This document shows positions 62,768 to 64,000 of a stretch of 64,000 bases of DNA, piece by piece. The first letter of the stretch is position 1. Every line of letters begins with the position of its first letter. The notes beneath the pieces are model-generated. The model was not told where the DNA came from. It searched no databases and worked only from the letters and a program-made list of their open reading frames with translations. The position numbers were made by a program, and so were the translations under genes. This DNA is from CAYNST01 sp964641175 (GTDB lineage: Bacteria; Pseudomonadota; Gammaproteobacteria; Pseudomonadales; Cellvibrionaceae): NCBI GenBank assembly GCA_964641175.1, contig CAZXLJ010000001.1, positions 1 to 64,000 on the forward strand, given 5' to 3'.

Positions 62768-64000
62768 TCAAGGTTGTGCAAGGTCGGCGGACGGGCTGTC
62801 TGAACCTGGGGACGGGCGGTGTCGCGGGTAAAATTTCCTGAGCAATGCAGGCAACACGACCATATCCGCGACCAGAGCGATGAGCATGGTGATCGCGGTC
62901 AGAATTCCGAAATAGACGCTGGGCATAAAGTCCGAAAACGCCAAGGCCCCAAAGCCGATCATGATGACCATCGAGGTATAGACCATCGCGTAACCGACTG
63001 ACAGATGCGTCCTTTCGATCAGCCGGTTCTGTCGGAGCCGGTTTTCGTCCAGATACCGGTGCACATAGTGAATCGTGTCATCCACCGAAATTCCGGTAGC
63101 AACAGACGCAATGGTCATGGTCATCAGATCCAGGTAAATGCCCGCCCAGCCCATGGTGCCGAGGATGGCTACCGTCGTAATAACGTTGGGCACCAGGGCG
63201 ATCAGGGCGATCTTCACCGAGCCAAACAGGACCAGCAGCGCCAGGGTCATCACCACATACACGATGCCGAGCGTCAGCCACTGGGACTTGACCAGGCGCG
63301 ACAGAATGTCCTCATACAGCACAAACAGGTTGGTGAGCTGATAACTTTCCTTGCCGATTCCCAGGTCTGCCAGATCCTGTTCGATATCGCGAATCAACTG
63401 ACTGCGGTTCAGACCTTCGGTCGTATCCTGGATGCGGGTGCTGATGCGCACCTGGTGCGCTGCCTCGGAAAAATATCCTCCGAACAGATCCTCGCGCACC
63501 TCCGGATCCAGCGTGTGAAACAGCGCGGTCAGTTCATATTCGGCCAAGGGTTTGCCGTTTGCGGTTGCGGCAATGCGAGCGAAGTCGGCCACTGACGTGA
63601 TATTGCCAATGGCATCGTGATTCTCCAGCCGGGATTGAATGTTGCTGACCGTCTGCATGGCCTGCGCGGTGAGCACGAGATCGGACTGGCGTTGCGCCGC
63701 GGGCACCGTGTACAGCACATCAAAGGGCGTGGAGCCGCCAAACTCCCGATCGATAAAAGACAGCTCCCGGAAAACGTCCGTCGAGTCACTGAAATAATTG
63801 ATAAAGCTGTTTTCCGCCGAGAGCCGCAGACAACCGGCGCCAAATATGGCGGTCACACCCGCTGCCGCCAGCAGGATCGCGCCGGATTTTTCTTCCGCCA
63901 GGTTGGCCCCTTTCCGCATCAGCACTTCCAGCCAGGCATGGGTCATTCGGTCCTGCTCGAGGGAAAATAGCAGCAGGAGCAGCGCTGGAAACAGCACCAG
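62768..64000 (-). CDS. MMPL/RND-superfamily exporter, N-terminal part outside the window
   Basis: Frame is open to the right window edge, so the 5' part is missing. The visible ~410 residues are the second half of an RND-type protein: a membrane helix (AILLAAAGVTAIFGAGCLRL), a large periplasmic loop (~55-215), then five helices including GIVYVVMTLALLVLFGSVKIALIALVPN, MTMTIASVATGISVDDTIHYVHRY and VADMVVLPALLRKF. The GISVDDTIHY motif carries the membrane Asp pair used for proton coupling. Similar to MMPL lipid or hopanoid transporters; substrate unknown. Confidence 0.85.
   Translation of the reverse strand: MVLFPALLLLLFSLEQDRMTHAWLEVLMRKGANLAEEKSGAILLAAAGVTAIFGAGCLRLSAENSFINYFSDSTDVFRELSFIDREFGGSTPFDVLYTVPAAQRQSDLVLTAQAMQTVSNIQSRLENHDAIGNITSVADFARIAATANGKPLAEYELTALFHTLDPEVREDLFGGYFSEAAHQVRISTRIQDTTEGLNRSQLIRDIEQDLADLGIGKESYQLTNLFVLYEDILSRLVKSQWLTLGIVYVVMTLALLVLFGSVKIALIALVPNVITTVAILGTMGWAGIYLDLMTMTIASVATGISVDDTIHYVHRYLDENRLRQNRLIERTHLSVGYAMVYTSMVIMIGFGALAFSDFMPSVYFGILTAITMLIALVADMVVLPALLRKFYPRHRPSPGSDSPSADLAQP

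Overview
The window looks like part of the chromosome of a free-living gammaproteobacterium, probably near the Pseudomonadales/Cellvibrionales. The evidence is an AlgP-like Lys/Ala-rich tail protein, a TIGR02444 protein, and argH next to algZ- and algR-type regulators, as in Pseudomonas, plus a GH10 xylanase and a glycogen-binding-domain protein that fit a polysaccharide user. No rRNA, tRNA, CRISPR array, integrase or intact insertion sequence was seen. Two 100-N scaffold gaps (3667-3766 and 34569-34668) each fall inside repetitive coding sequence.

Layout. 0-1.4 kb: end of an AlgP-like gene. 1.4-10.6 kb: two divergent units forming a predicted redox system. The minus-strand unit encodes a b-type membrane cytochrome, a 21-haem c-type cytochrome, a second multihaem cytochrome and a TPR/beta-barrel outer-membrane protein. 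The plus-strand unit encodes an Fe-S/FAD oxidoreductase and a Sel1/ankyrin-repeat exported protein. 10.7-11.2 kb: TIGR02444 protein. 11.3-14.4 kb: ExbB, two ExbD-like proteins and a TonB/AgmX-like protein, plus a small unknown gene. 14.5-38.4 kb: a type VI secretion system (T6SS) with Thr-phosphorylation genes. 38.6-44.1 kb: four exported or lipid-anchored proteins, three of them TPR-rich. 44.4-48.0 kb: vgrG, hcp and a rhomboid protease. 49-55.3 kb: CBM48 protein, argH, algZ-like kinase, periplasmic binding protein, GH10 xylanase and algR-like regulator. 55.3-64 kb: AI-2E-type permease, an unknown acidic protein, an ethylene-receptor-like hybrid kinase, NlpC/P60 lipoprotein, DUF2059 protein, HPP membrane protein and a truncated MMPL/RND exporter.

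The T6SS follows the gene order of the Pseudomonas aeruginosa H1 cluster: kinase, phosphatase, tssM, tssL, tssK, tssJ, FHA protein, then divergently tssA, B, C, E, F, G and clpV. It differs in three ways. The tagF position is a 474-bp stretch without a gene. The hcp-tagJ position holds a second tssC. The kinase ends in a formylglycine-generating-enzyme-like domain. Hcp and VgrG lie about 6 kb beyond clpV on the other strand, and no effector gene follows vgrG.

The proton-channel/TonB-like genes on one side of the T6SS and the TPR proteins on the other together resemble the core of the Myxococcus Agl-Glt machinery, as if one envelope-spanning machine had been split by the T6SS. One of the two ExbD-like proteins has Asn in place of the conserved membrane Asp.

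A second thread is a set of short in-frame tandem repeats, mostly of 15 bp (five codons), in at least six unrelated genes: algP-like, tssG, clpV, a TPR lipoprotein, the large TPR protein and the algZ-like kinase.
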